64,000 nucleotides of DNA, taken from contig JAVDKK010000001.1 in NCBI GenBank assembly GCA_030849945.1, forward strand, positions 806,001 to 870,000, read 5' to 3'. This document shows positions 17,079 to 25,554 of this stretch, piece by piece; the first letter of the stretch is position 1, and each line of letters starts with the position of its first letter. Under the pieces are notes generated by a model. That model searched no databases. It had not been told where the DNA came from and saw only the letters and a program-made list of their open reading frames with translations. This DNA comes from Schauerella fraxinea (lineage in GTDB: Bacteria > Pseudomonadota > Gammaproteobacteria > Burkholderiales > Burkholderiaceae_B). A program made the translations under genes and the position numbers.

Positions 17079-17448
17079 AAGGGGGGATGTCCGGGCGCGT
17101 CGGGGCTACCGATCGCTGGACGTCCACGCTGGCGACAGCACCACGAGCAGCACGAGCAACAGCAGCGACTACAGCAACCACAGCAACGCCAGTAACGCCA
17201 GCAGCAACCGCACCAGCAGCTCCAGCACCCCAGCAACCCCAGCAGCCACAGCAGCCACAGCAGCCACAGCAGCCACAGCGGCCACAGCGGCGCAGGCGGG
17301 CGGCGTTATGCCGACTAATTGCGTCTTCGGTACGACATTTGCTCTCCTGATCCGCCCCACATGGCGGTTTGCATGGCGCCATCTGCGGGATTGTCGACAC
17401 GGGCAAGCGCCGCTTGGCCGGATCGTCGAACGTTTTCGGACGACTTTC
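17079..17448. repeat. Intergenic minisatellite with 9-bp period
   Basis: The 370-base gap between dgt and ku holds no gene I can support. From about 17135 to 17294 it is built of 9-base units rich in CAGC. Four perfect copies of AGCAGCCAC run from 17241 to 17276, flanked by AGCGGCCAC (17277-17285) and older, diverged units such as AGCAACCCC and CACAGCAAC to the left. Frames through it give Pro-Gln-Gln or Cys-Cys-Gly strings with no family resemblance. The ku promoter should lie in the remaining 150 bases. Confidence 0.8.
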
Positions 17449-18537
17449 ATGGCCACCTCGAGCAGCCGTACGATTTGGAAAGGCGCGATTTCCTTCGGCC
17501 TGGTGCACATCCCCGTCGGATTGCATACCGCCACCACAGAGCAGGGCATCGATTTCGACTGGCTCGATAAACGATCGATGGACCCGGTGGGATACAAGCG
17601 CATCAACAAGCGCACCGGCAAAGAAATCGATCGCGAGAATATCGTCAAGGGCGTGGCGTATGAAGACGGCCAGTACGTCATCATCTCGCCTGACGAAATC
17701 GAGAATGCGTATCCCAAAACCACGCAGACCATCGAGATTCAGCGTTTTGTGGATGCTTCTGAAGTGCCCTTCGTGTATCTGGAGCGCCCTTATTACGTGG
17801 CGCCCATCAACAAGGGACATAAGGTTTATGCGCTTTTGCGCGAGACCTTGGTGAAAACCGGCAAGATTGGTATTGCAAGGGTCGTCATTCAAACCAAACA
17901 GCATTTGGCGGCGTTGATGCCGTCGGGCGACGCATTGGTGCTCAATCTGCTGCGTTGGGGCGACGAAGTACGCTCTACCGAAGGCCTGGATTTGCCGGCA
18001 TCGGGCAGCAAGGGTGTAAGTATCAGCGCGGCCGAGATGAAAATGGCCAAGCAGCTGGTCGACGACATGACCGAGAAATGGAATCCGGACGACTTCAAGG
18101 ACGAGTTCAAGCAAGCCGTGATGGGCTTGGTTGAGAAGAAGGTAAAGGCCGGCAATACCGAAACGGTCATGCAGCCGGAAGAAGAAACCCCGGCGCAAGG
18201 CGACAACATCCTTGATCTGACCGAATTGTTGGCGCGGAGTCTGGCAGGCCGTAAAGGCAAAGGTGCCGGCGGCGCGGCGGCCAAGGCAGACGACGAGGAT
18301 GCGCCCAAGAAGACGGCGAAGACGGTGCCGATAGAGAATGCCAAATCGGGCGACACTGGCGCGGCCGCGAAGAAGTCGTCGAAAACGGCTTCCAAAGCGG
18401 CGAGCAAGACCGGTACGAAGGCCGCCGCGAGAACCAGCGGCAGCAGCACCGGCAAAGCTGCCGCCAAGAAAGCAGCACCCGCGAAGTCCGCAGGAAAGAG
18501 CGCCGCGAAAACCGCGAAGCCACGTAAGGCGGCATAG
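17449..18537 (+). CDS. ku: Non-homologous end-joining protein Ku
   Basis: A 362-residue bacterial Ku, the homodimeric ring that binds double-strand DNA ends and recruits LigD. The start MATSSSRTIWKGAISFGLV is the family hallmark, with FDWLDKRSMDPVGYKRINK and IYLE-type core strands following (PFVYLERPYYVAP). The core ends near residue 265. The last 95 residues are an exceptionally Lys/Ala-rich tail with KKTAKT, AAKKSSKTASKAA and AAAKKAAP runs, resembling histone H1-like DNA-binding tails. The start at 17449 is chosen by homology. ligD begins two bases after the stop. Confidence 0.95.
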   Translation: MATSSSRTIWKGAISFGLVHIPVGLHTATTEQGIDFDWLDKRSMDPVGYKRINKRTGKEIDRENIVKGVAYEDGQYVIISPDEIENAYPKTTQTIEIQRFVDASEVPFVYLERPYYVAPINKGHKVYALLRETLVKTGKIGIARVVIQTKQHLAALMPSGDALVLNLLRWGDEVRSTEGLDLPASGSKGVSISAAEMKMAKQLVDDMTEKWNPDDFKDEFKQAVMGLVEKKVKAGNTETVMQPEEETPAQGDNILDLTELLARSLAGRKGKGAGGAAAKADDEDAPKKTAKTVPIENAKSGDTGAAAKKSSKTASKAASKTGTKAAARTSGSSTGKAAAKKAAPAKSAGKSAAKTAKPRKAA

Positions 18538-18539
18538 CC

Positions 18540-21500
18540 ATGGCCGACACCCTGCAGCAGTACCGCGAAAAGCGGAATTTCGGCATCACGTCGGAACCTG
18601 CTGAAGGGGGGACTGCCAATGATGATGCACGCGCCTTCGTCATTCAAAAGCACTGGGCCTCGCGGCTGCACTACGACCTGCGTCTTGAGCTCGACGGTGC
18701 GATGAAAAGCTGGGCCGTGCCGAAAGGGCCCAGCTACGACGTGGCCGATAAGCGCATGGCGGTGCAGGTCGAGGATCATCCGATCGCCTACAACCAGTTC
18801 GAAGGTGAAATTCCTAAAGGACAGTACGGCGCCGGCCGCGTGATTATCTGGGACGAGGGCGTGTGGGTGCCGCTCGAGGATCCGGTCGAGGGCTATCGGC
18901 GCGGCATGCTCAAGTTCGAAATGCACGGCGTGAAAATGCGCGGCAAATGGGCGCTGATCCGCATGAAGGGCAAAGGCGAGAAACAGCCGCCGTGGTTGCT
19001 GATCAAAGAAAAAGACGCGTTTGTTAAGCCTGCGGCCGAGTTCAGTGTGGTGGACGAGATGCCTGATAGCGTCGTGCCGCTACGTGCTGAGATTAAGAAA
19101 GCCAGGGCGCAGCAGGCAAAGGCTGCAAAGGCGTCTAAGGCGTCTAAGGCGTCTACGGGGTCGAAGGCTTCGAGTGGTGGTGGTGCGAAGGCTTCGAATG
19201 CTGGTGGCGCGAAGTCGTCGAAGGATGGTGAAACGAAATCGTCGGTGGCGTCGGATGCGTCGAAGGTTGGTGGCGCAAAAACGGCAGCGGCGACCTCGAG
19301 GCGTGCGAAGGCCGCGGTCAAGAAAGCGCTTGATGGCGAGCCAGATGCTTCTACCCAAGAGGCAGAGGACAGCGCGGGGCGTGTGCCCGGGGAAGCCGCG
19401 GCGCTTCCCGATCTGCTCAAACCGCAACTGGCCACCCTGGTGGATGCGCCACCGTCCAATCCGAAAGACTGGTTGTTCGAAGTGAAATTCGACGGCTACC
19501 GGATCGGCGCGCGGCTCGACGGCAAGCGGGTGCAGCTGTTTACCCGCAACGGTCACGACTGGACCCACAAAATGCCGCATCTGGCCGACGCCCTGGCAAC
19601 GATGAACACCGGCCCAGCCTGGCTGGACGGCGAAATCGTGGTGCTGGGCGACAACGGCGCGCCCAGTTTTCAAGCGCTGCAAAATGCATTCGACAGCAGC
19701 AAGACCGGGGATATCGCGTATTACGTGTTCGACGCGCCTTTTCTTGCAGGTCGCGATCTGCGCGGCGAAACGCTGATGACGCGCCGCGCTTTACTTGAGC
19801 AGGTGTTTGACGACGACACGCCCGATCTCGTGCGTTTCAGTGGCACCTTCGACGTGCGGCCGCAGGATCTGGTCACATCGGCCTGCAAGATGGGCTTGGA
19901 AGGGGTGATCGGCAAACTGCGCGACTCGACTTATGTGTCGCGCCGGTCGCCCGCCTGGATCAAACTCAAGTGCGGTCAGCGCCAGGAGTTTGTGGTGGTG
20001 GGCTATACGCAGCCCAAAGGCACACGCGTGGGTTTGGGTGCACTGCTGATCGCCGTGCACGATGACGATGGGGCGTTGCGCTTTGCGGGAAGCGTGGGCA
20101 GTGGTTTCGACGATCGCGGGCTTGCGGAGATCAAGGAGAAACTCGATGCGATCGCGGTGGACAAAAGCCCTTTCGCAGCGCGTACGCCGGTCGATAGAAC
20201 GGCGCAATGGGTCAAGCCGCAGTTGCTTGCCGAGGTCGCGTTTTCCGAGTGGACATCGTCCGGCAGCATTCGGCATCCCGTGTTTAAAGGGTTGCGCAGC
20301 GATAAGCCGGCGAAGGCGATCGGGCGAGAAAAGCCGGTGCCGGCAAAGGAAATTGTCGCCAAGCTCAATGCGGCAACGTCCAGCGATTCGGAGAGCACGA
20401 TGAAGAAATCTAGCGCCGCGGCGAAGACAAAGAAAAGCGTCACGAAAGCCACGGCAGATAAAGCGCCAGTGAAGCGCGCGGCGGCGAAGAAAGCGACCGC
20501 GAAGACAGCAACTGCGAAGACAGCGACTGAGAAGAAAGCAACTGCGAAGAAAACAACCGCGAAGTCAGCGGTGTCAGAGGCCACATCCTCGAAGACCGCG
20601 CCAGCGAAGAAAGTAGCAGCGGAGACAGCGCCTGCGAAGAAGACGACGGCGAAGAAATCTTCGGTAGCGAAAGCACCTGCGAAGTCGACGACAGCCACCA
20701 CTGCAGCATCCGCGACGGCAAGCTCTTCAAAGACCGCAACCCGAGCATCCGCCGCCAAACTCACGCATCCCGAACGCGTGATCGATTCCTCGACCGGTCT
20801 CACCAAGCTCGATCTCGCCGAGTTTTACGCGCGTGTGTCGCCCTTGTTATTGCCGCATCTAAAGGCGCGTCCTGTGTCACTGGTTCGTGCCCCGGGAGGC
20901 ATCGAAAAAGAGCTCTTTTTTCAGAAGCATCTCGAAGCGCCGATGCCCGGCGTGATGCCTCTCGACCCGAAGCTCGATCCCGACCATCAACCGTTGCTCG
21001 AAGTCCCGACTGCGCAAGCATTGATGTCGGCGGTGCAAATGAACACCGTCGAATTCCATACCTGGAACGCCGTCAAGACCGCCATCGATAAACCCGATCG
21101 GATGACATTCGATCTCGATCCAGGCGACGGGATCAAATGGCCCGCGATGGTGCAGGCCGCGCAACTCGTTCGCGTGATGCTCACCGAAATCGGCTTGACG
21201 TCGTGGATCAAAACCAGCGGCGGAAAAGGGTTGCACGTGGTGGTGCCGCTCAAGAAGCAATATGGTTGGGACGCCGTCAAGTCGTTTTCGCAAGCCATCG
21301 TGCAGCATCTTGCGCGCACGTTGCCCAAGATATTCGTGGCCAAGAGTGGCCCTAAAAATCGCGTCGGAAAAATCTTCGTCGATTATTTACGCAATGGCTT
21401 TGGCGCCACCACGGCGTCGGCATGGTCGGCGCGCGCGCGGCCGGGCATGGGGGTGTCGGTGCCAATCGAGTGGGACGAAGTTGAGGGGATCAGCGGCGGC

Positions 21501-21617
21501 GGCCACTGGACGATCGCCACGATCGACGATCGCCTGGATGTGGGCAATCATCCTTGGGATGATTACGCGCCGCAGTCGGTGACCGGCGCGATGTCGACGT
21601 TGGATTTCAAACCGTAG
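18540..21617 (+). CDS. ligD: Multifunctional NHEJ DNA ligase LigD
   Basis: A 1025-residue protein with the Pseudomonas-type order phosphoesterase, ligase, polymerase. The 3'-phosphoesterase domain (about 1-160) keeps H38, H44, D46 and H80. The ATP-dependent ligase domain (about 290-600) has K316 in KFDG and a C-terminal OB fold. The primase/polymerase domain (about 745-1025) has FDLDPGDG and SGGKGLHVVVPL. Two very long Lys/Ala/Ser-rich linkers separate the domains (about 190-285 and 620-742) and include near-identical 9-bp duplications. It repairs double-strand breaks with Ku; the genes are two bases apart. Confidence 0.96.
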   Translation: MADTLQQYREKRNFGITSEPAEGGTANDDARAFVIQKHWASRLHYDLRLELDGAMKSWAVPKGPSYDVADKRMAVQVEDHPIAYNQFEGEIPKGQYGAGRVIIWDEGVWVPLEDPVEGYRRGMLKFEMHGVKMRGKWALIRMKGKGEKQPPWLLIKEKDAFVKPAAEFSVVDEMPDSVVPLRAEIKKARAQQAKAAKASKASKASTGSKASSGGGAKASNAGGAKSSKDGETKSSVASDASKVGGAKTAAATSRRAKAAVKKALDGEPDASTQEAEDSAGRVPGEAAALPDLLKPQLATLVDAPPSNPKDWLFEVKFDGYRIGARLDGKRVQLFTRNGHDWTHKMPHLADALATMNTGPAWLDGEIVVLGDNGAPSFQALQNAFDSSKTGDIAYYVFDAPFLAGRDLRGETLMTRRALLEQVFDDDTPDLVRFSGTFDVRPQDLVTSACKMGLEGVIGKLRDSTYVSRRSPAWIKLKCGQRQEFVVVGYTQPKGTRVGLGALLIAVHDDDGALRFAGSVGSGFDDRGLAEIKEKLDAIAVDKSPFAARTPVDRTAQWVKPQLLAEVAFSEWTSSGSIRHPVFKGLRSDKPAKAIGREKPVPAKEIVAKLNAATSSDSESTMKKSSAAAKTKKSVTKATADKAPVKRAAAKKATAKTATAKTATEKKATAKKTTAKSAVSEATSSKTAPAKKVAAETAPAKKTTAKKSSVAKAPAKSTTATTAASATASSSKTATRASAAKLTHPERVIDSSTGLTKLDLAEFYARVSPLLLPHLKARPVSLVRAPGGIEKELFFQKHLEAPMPGVMPLDPKLDPDHQPLLEVPTAQALMSAVQMNTVEFHTWNAVKTAIDKPDRMTFDLDPGDGIKWPAMVQAAQLVRVMLTEIGLTSWIKTSGGKGLHVVVPLKKQYGWDAVKSFSQAIVQHLARTLPKIFVAKSGPKNRVGKIFVDYLRNGFGATTASAWSARARPGMGVSVPIEWDEVEGISGGGHWTIATIDDRLDVGNHPWDDYAPQSVTGAMSTLDFKP

Positions 21618-21795
21618 CGGTCAAACTTTCACAGTGCACGCGTAGCCGTCGAACCAGGGCGATACGCTGAACATGTTTCGCATATTGCTCACCGGCACCT
21701 TGATGGGCGCGGAAGCGGGCTTGCCTTCGTGGGCCGGCAGGCGATCTGCACGGATCGGCCCTATCGATCACAACGCGCGAAAGCGCGCGACGGCA

Positions 21796-22692
21796 TCACG
21801 CAGTCTGCGCTCGGTAATACCCCAAGATTTCATCCACACTTGCCCGGATCAACGGTGCCGTTCGCTCATGGCGCCACGCGAGTTGGCACACCGATTTGTC
21901 GGTATGCGGAAACGCGATGAAGCGGCAACCGGTCAGGCCGCTGCGCGCCAGGCACGAGGGCACGATGGCCACCCCCAGGCCCTGGGAAACCAGCGATGCC
22001 ACCGTCAACCAGTGTCGTACCTCATGACGAATGGCCGGTGTGAAGCCCGCATGGGCGCATAACGACAACACTGTCTCGTAATAGCGCGGCGACGCATCGC
22101 GCGCGAATAAGACGAACTCGTCGGCCGCCAAGTCCTGCAGCGCGATCTCGTGGGTAGCGGCCAGCCTGTGCGTGGCGGGCACGCACACCACGAACTGCTC
22201 GGCGACGATATCCACTGCCGTTACCTCCTCGGGGGCGGGATTGGCGTGGATGAATGCCAGATCAAGTTCGTCGCGCTGCAGGGCCTCGAGCTGATCCCGG
22301 GAGTTGAGTTCCGTGAGCACATGCTCCACCCCCGGTTGTGCCTGCCGCAAAGTGGTCAATGCATCGGGCAGGCCGCGATACACCATCGATCCCACGAAGC
22401 CGATACGCAGGCGCCCAACCTTGCCGCTTTCGATGCCGGCAATCAGTGTGCGCACATCGTCACTGCGTTTGAGCAAACTTAGCGCCTCCACATAGAGCGC
22501 TTCGCCGGCCGCCGTAAGGCGCACGTGCCGGCTCGTGCGATGCAGCAATGTGGCGCCAAGCGACTCTTCCAGCTGGCGAATCGCATAGCTCAATGGCGGC
22601 TGCGACATATGCAGGCGCTGGGCGGCCTTGCTGAAATGCCGCTCTTCCGCCACCGCAACAAAATAGCGCAGTACCCGGGGAGATAAATCCAT
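21796..22692 (-). CDS. LysR-family transcriptional regulator
   Basis: A 298-residue LysR protein. The N-terminal winged helix is VLRYFVAVAEERHFSKAA followed by LHMSQPPLSYAIRQLEESLG; the remainder is the periplasmic-binding-like effector domain. It is divergent from an acyl-CoA dehydrogenase gene 78 bases away, the usual arrangement for a LysR activator and its target operon (acyl-CoA dehydrogenase, Bug receptor, CoA-transferase). It belongs to the BenM/CatM-like general type, but the ligand cannot be read from sequence. Confidence 0.93.
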   Translation of the reverse strand: MDLSPRVLRYFVAVAEERHFSKAAQRLHMSQPPLSYAIRQLEESLGATLLHRTSRHVRLTAAGEALYVEALSLLKRSDDVRTLIAGIESGKVGRLRIGFVGSMVYRGLPDALTTLRQAQPGVEHVLTELNSRDQLEALQRDELDLAFIHANPAPEEVTAVDIVAEQFVVCVPATHRLAATHEIALQDLAADEFVLFARDASPRYYETVLSLCAHAGFTPAIRHEVRHWLTVASLVSQGLGVAIVPSCLARSGLTGCRFIAFPHTDKSVCQLAWRHERTAPLIRASVDEILGYYRAQTA

Positions 22693-22770
22693 GGTTGTCT
22701 CTTATCTATACTTTTTTTGAATTGTTCTACACCCAAGCGGTATTTGTACAGTTGGATCGGTGGGTCGACC
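22693..22770 (+). promoter_or_regulatory. Divergent LysR/acyl-CoA dehydrogenase control region
   Basis: This gap is locally AT-rich. A TATACT hexamer (22707-22712) in plus orientation could be the -10 box, giving a start of transcription near 22719. That is the main reason to reject the ATG at 22717 for the downstream gene. TATCTATACTTT-type sequence around it could include a LysR T-N11-A site. No clear -35 box is visible, as expected for an activator-dependent promoter. Confidence 0.4.
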
Positions 22771-24519
22771 ATGCGGCGTATGTCTATACCGGTCACCATC
22801 GCCATGGATCCGATTTCTCGCACCGCCTCCGGCGTACCCATTCCCGAGCCGCACATTCCCGATGCGCGCGGCATCAATCTATTCGAAGCCGACCCGCATG
22901 CCGCGCCGTTGCTGCGCCTTTATCTGGGCGCGCGCCTGTACGACCATCTTCGACCTCATGTTCAGCGCCTGGGTGCGATGGCCGGCGGGTTGCTGGACGA
23001 GCTGGCGTCCACAGCAGATAAGCATCCACCCACGCTGGCGGTGCGCAACCGGCAAGGGCAGGATGGCTCTTTCGTGCACAAGCACCCGGCCTACGTCGAG
23101 CTCGAGCGGCTGGCTTACAGCGAATTTGGTCTGGCCGCGATGTCGCATCGTGGCGGCGTGCTCGGTTGGCCTGAGCCGCTGCCGCCCGTCGCCAAATACG
23201 CGCTGACGTATCTTTTCGTGCAGGCCGAGTTCGGCTTGTGTTGCCCCGTCAGCATGACGGATTCGCTCGCACGCACGCTGCGCAAGTTCGGCCGTCCCGA
23301 ATTGGTCGCCGAGGTGTTGCCGCAGTTGATCACGCAAGATTTCAACGATTTGCGCCAAGGCGCGATGTTCATGACCGAGCAGGGCGCCGGTTCCGATGTG
23401 AGTGCTACGGCCACAGTGGCCGCCTGCGGCGATGACGGCATGTGGCGTCTTAGCGGCGACAAATGGTTTTGCTCCAATGCGGACGCCGGCTTTGCGATGG
23501 TGCTGGCGCGCAGCGAAGCCGATCCTGGATTGAAAGGCGTATCGCTCTTCTTGCTGCCGCGCGATCTACCCGATGGCCGTCACAACGACTATCGCATTTT
23601 GCGGCTCAAGGACAAGCTGGGTACCCGTTCGATGGCCAGTGGCGAGATCCGTCTTGAAGGCGCGCAGGCCTGGTTGATCGGCGAGCGCGGTCAGGGCTTC
23701 AAGCACATGGCCGACATGATCAACAACTCGCGTTTGTCCAACGGCATGCGGGCCGCCGGATTGATGCGGCGCGCCGTCACCGAGGCGACCTATATCGCCA
23801 CGCATCGCCGCGCCTTCGGCAAACGCTTGATCGACATGCCGCTCATGCGCAGGCAACTGGCCAAGATGACCGTGTGGACCGAGCAGGCCCGCAGCATGAT
23901 GTTCCAGACGGCGCAGGCCTTGCAGGCGGCCGATGTGCCGGGGGCCGATCGCGCGCTGGCCCGCATCCTCACGCCGCTGATCAAGTTTCGGGCTTGCCGC
24001 GATGCGCGCAAGGTCACAGGCGACGCGATGGAAGTGCGCGGCGGTTGCGGCTATATCGAAGAATGGAGTGATGCGCGGCTGCTGCGCGACGCCCATCTGG
24101 GCTCGATCTGGGAGGGCACCAGCAATATCGTCGCGCTCGATGTGCTGCGCGCCATTAAAAAAGAAAACGGTTTGCCCGCGCTCAAGGCGCGGATCGCCGA
24201 ACTTCTATCTGACGGCGCGCCGTGCATGCCCGCCCTCGTCGAACGCCAAACCCAAGCCTTGGAGGCGGCCTACACGCTCGCCGAGCATGCCGCGCAAGGT
24301 GGACATGACCATCTGGCGCGTCAGGCGGCCACAGGGCTCTACAACGCGTTCTCGATGGCGGCGCTGCGTTGGGAAGCGCGTGCAGCCGGTATCCCGGGCC
24401 GTGCCGACATCGCCGATGCCGTTTTGCAGCACCGCTTGGGCGCGCGCGATCCGTGCGCCATTCCCCCAAACGAATCAACCGCCATCGATCGTATTTTGCA
24501 GCCGTCGTTCGAACGGTAA
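22771..24519 (+). CDS. Acyl-CoA dehydrogenase, long AidB/DMSP-like type
   Basis: About 582 residues, markedly longer than the 380-residue standard acyl-CoA dehydrogenase. FAD-domain motifs are clear: FMTEQGAGSDVSA, WRLSGDKWFCSNADA and LKDKLGTRSMASGEI. The C-terminal half has RRAFGKRLIDMPLMRRQL, VRGGCGYIEEWSDARLLRDAHLGSIWEGTSN and an extra 100-residue helical tail. The length and motifs match the AidB-like branch. Start choice is uncertain among 22771, 22780 and 22804; 22771 has GGTGGG upstream. It heads an operon with a Bug receptor and a CoA-transferase. Confidence 0.85.
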   Translation: MRRMSIPVTIAMDPISRTASGVPIPEPHIPDARGINLFEADPHAAPLLRLYLGARLYDHLRPHVQRLGAMAGGLLDELASTADKHPPTLAVRNRQGQDGSFVHKHPAYVELERLAYSEFGLAAMSHRGGVLGWPEPLPPVAKYALTYLFVQAEFGLCCPVSMTDSLARTLRKFGRPELVAEVLPQLITQDFNDLRQGAMFMTEQGAGSDVSATATVAACGDDGMWRLSGDKWFCSNADAGFAMVLARSEADPGLKGVSLFLLPRDLPDGRHNDYRILRLKDKLGTRSMASGEIRLEGAQAWLIGERGQGFKHMADMINNSRLSNGMRAAGLMRRAVTEATYIATHRRAFGKRLIDMPLMRRQLAKMTVWTEQARSMMFQTAQALQAADVPGADRALARILTPLIKFRACRDARKVTGDAMEVRGGCGYIEEWSDARLLRDAHLGSIWEGTSNIVALDVLRAIKKENGLPALKARIAELLSDGAPCMPALVERQTQALEAAYTLAEHAAQGGHDHLARQAATGLYNAFSMAALRWEARAAGIPGRADIADAVLQHRLGARDPCAIPPNESTAIDRILQPSFER

Positions 24520-24542
24520 GCACATCAAAACAGGAGACAACC

Positions 24543-25538
24543 ATGATCAAACGAATGCTTGCCGTCGGCATGACGGCGGCCGCTGCGCTGGGCGCGCTCG
24601 GTGCGGTCTGCGCGCCGGCGATTGCGCTGGCGGACACCTATCCCTCGCGCCCCATCACGCTGGTGGTGCCGTTCCCACCGGGTGGGCCCACCGATGCGCT
24701 CTCGCGCCGCCTGGCGGGCGGCGTGGGGCAGGCCATCGGCCAAACAGTGGTGGTCGAGAACCGGCCCGGTGCCGGCGGCAATATCGGGGCTGAATATGTG
24801 GCCCATGCCAAAGCGGACGGCTACACATTGCTGTTTGGCACGTCGGGGCCGCTCGCCATCAACGGCAGCCTGTACAAGGATCAACGCTACGATCCGCAGA
24901 AAAGCTTTGCACCGGTGATCCGCGTCGGTCACTTGCCCAATATTCTCGTGGTCAATCCCAAGGTGCCGGCGACCAATGTGCAGGAACTCATTGCGTTGGC
25001 CAAATCGCGCCCGGATGCATTGACGTACGCGTCATCGGGCAACGGTGCGTCGTCCCATCTGGCCGGCGTGATGTTCAACCAGATGGCAGGCACCAAGCTG
25101 CTACACGTGCCCTACAAAGGCACGGGCCCGGCGTTGAACGACTTGCTGGGCGGGCAAGTGGACATGTCGTTTACCGACATCATGACCGCGCTGCCGCATA
25201 TCAAGGCCGGCAAGCTGCGCGCGATCGGGTTGGCCAGCGCCGACCGATCCGCGGCATTGCCCGATCTGCACACCATTGCAGAACAAGGTCTGAAGGATTA
25301 CGACGTGAGCGTGTTCTTCGGCATTACGGCACCGGCCGGCACGCCGCCCGACGTGGTGGCGCGCTTGAACGAGGCGTTTGCCAAGGCGCTTGACGATCCA
25401 GCGGTGAAAGAAACGCTGACCAATCAGGGCATCGTCGCCGCTACCGACCGCACGCCGGCAGGTCTGCAGGCGTTCATCGATGAGCAAGTGCCTAAATGGC
25501 GCGACGTGGTGCGCGCGGGCAACGTGTCCATCAACTAG
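24543..25538 (+). CDS. Bug-family periplasmic solute receptor
   Basis: A 331-residue Bug/TctC-like protein starting at an ATG preceded by CAGGAGACAA. A signal peptide of about 30 residues ends near APAIALA before DTYPSRPITLVV. Landmarks are PFPPGGPTDALSRRLA, VVENRPGAGGN, DGYTLLFGTSGPLAIN and VPYKGTGPALNDLLGGQVD. It sits between an acyl-CoA dehydrogenase and a CoA-transferase and so likely captures the acid activated by the latter. No cognate membrane subunits are nearby. Confidence 0.92.
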   Translation: MIKRMLAVGMTAAAALGALGAVCAPAIALADTYPSRPITLVVPFPPGGPTDALSRRLAGGVGQAIGQTVVVENRPGAGGNIGAEYVAHAKADGYTLLFGTSGPLAINGSLYKDQRYDPQKSFAPVIRVGHLPNILVVNPKVPATNVQELIALAKSRPDALTYASSGNGASSHLAGVMFNQMAGTKLLHVPYKGTGPALNDLLGGQVDMSFTDIMTALPHIKAGKLRAIGLASADRSAALPDLHTIAEQGLKDYDVSVFFGITAPAGTPPDVVARLNEAFAKALDDPAVKETLTNQGIVAATDRTPAGLQAFIDEQVPKWRDVVRAGNVSIN

Positions 25539-25554
25539 ACGACAAGGATCAAAG

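Noticed and set aside
17084..17350. Open frame coding Pro-Gln-Gln repeats through the minisatellite
   Set aside because: The repeat is decayed and non-triplet substitutions are frequent; no start signal or conserved domain surrounds it.
18151..18926. Long open frames opposite ku and ligD
   Set aside because: They mirror the Lys/Ala-rich repeats (antisense gives Phe/Ala/Leu strings) and have no ribosome site or homology.
22717..22770. Upstream ATG at 22717 for the long acyl-CoA dehydrogenase
   Set aside because: It would put the start codon at the predicted transcription start, a few bases after the -10 hexamer, with no ribosome site.
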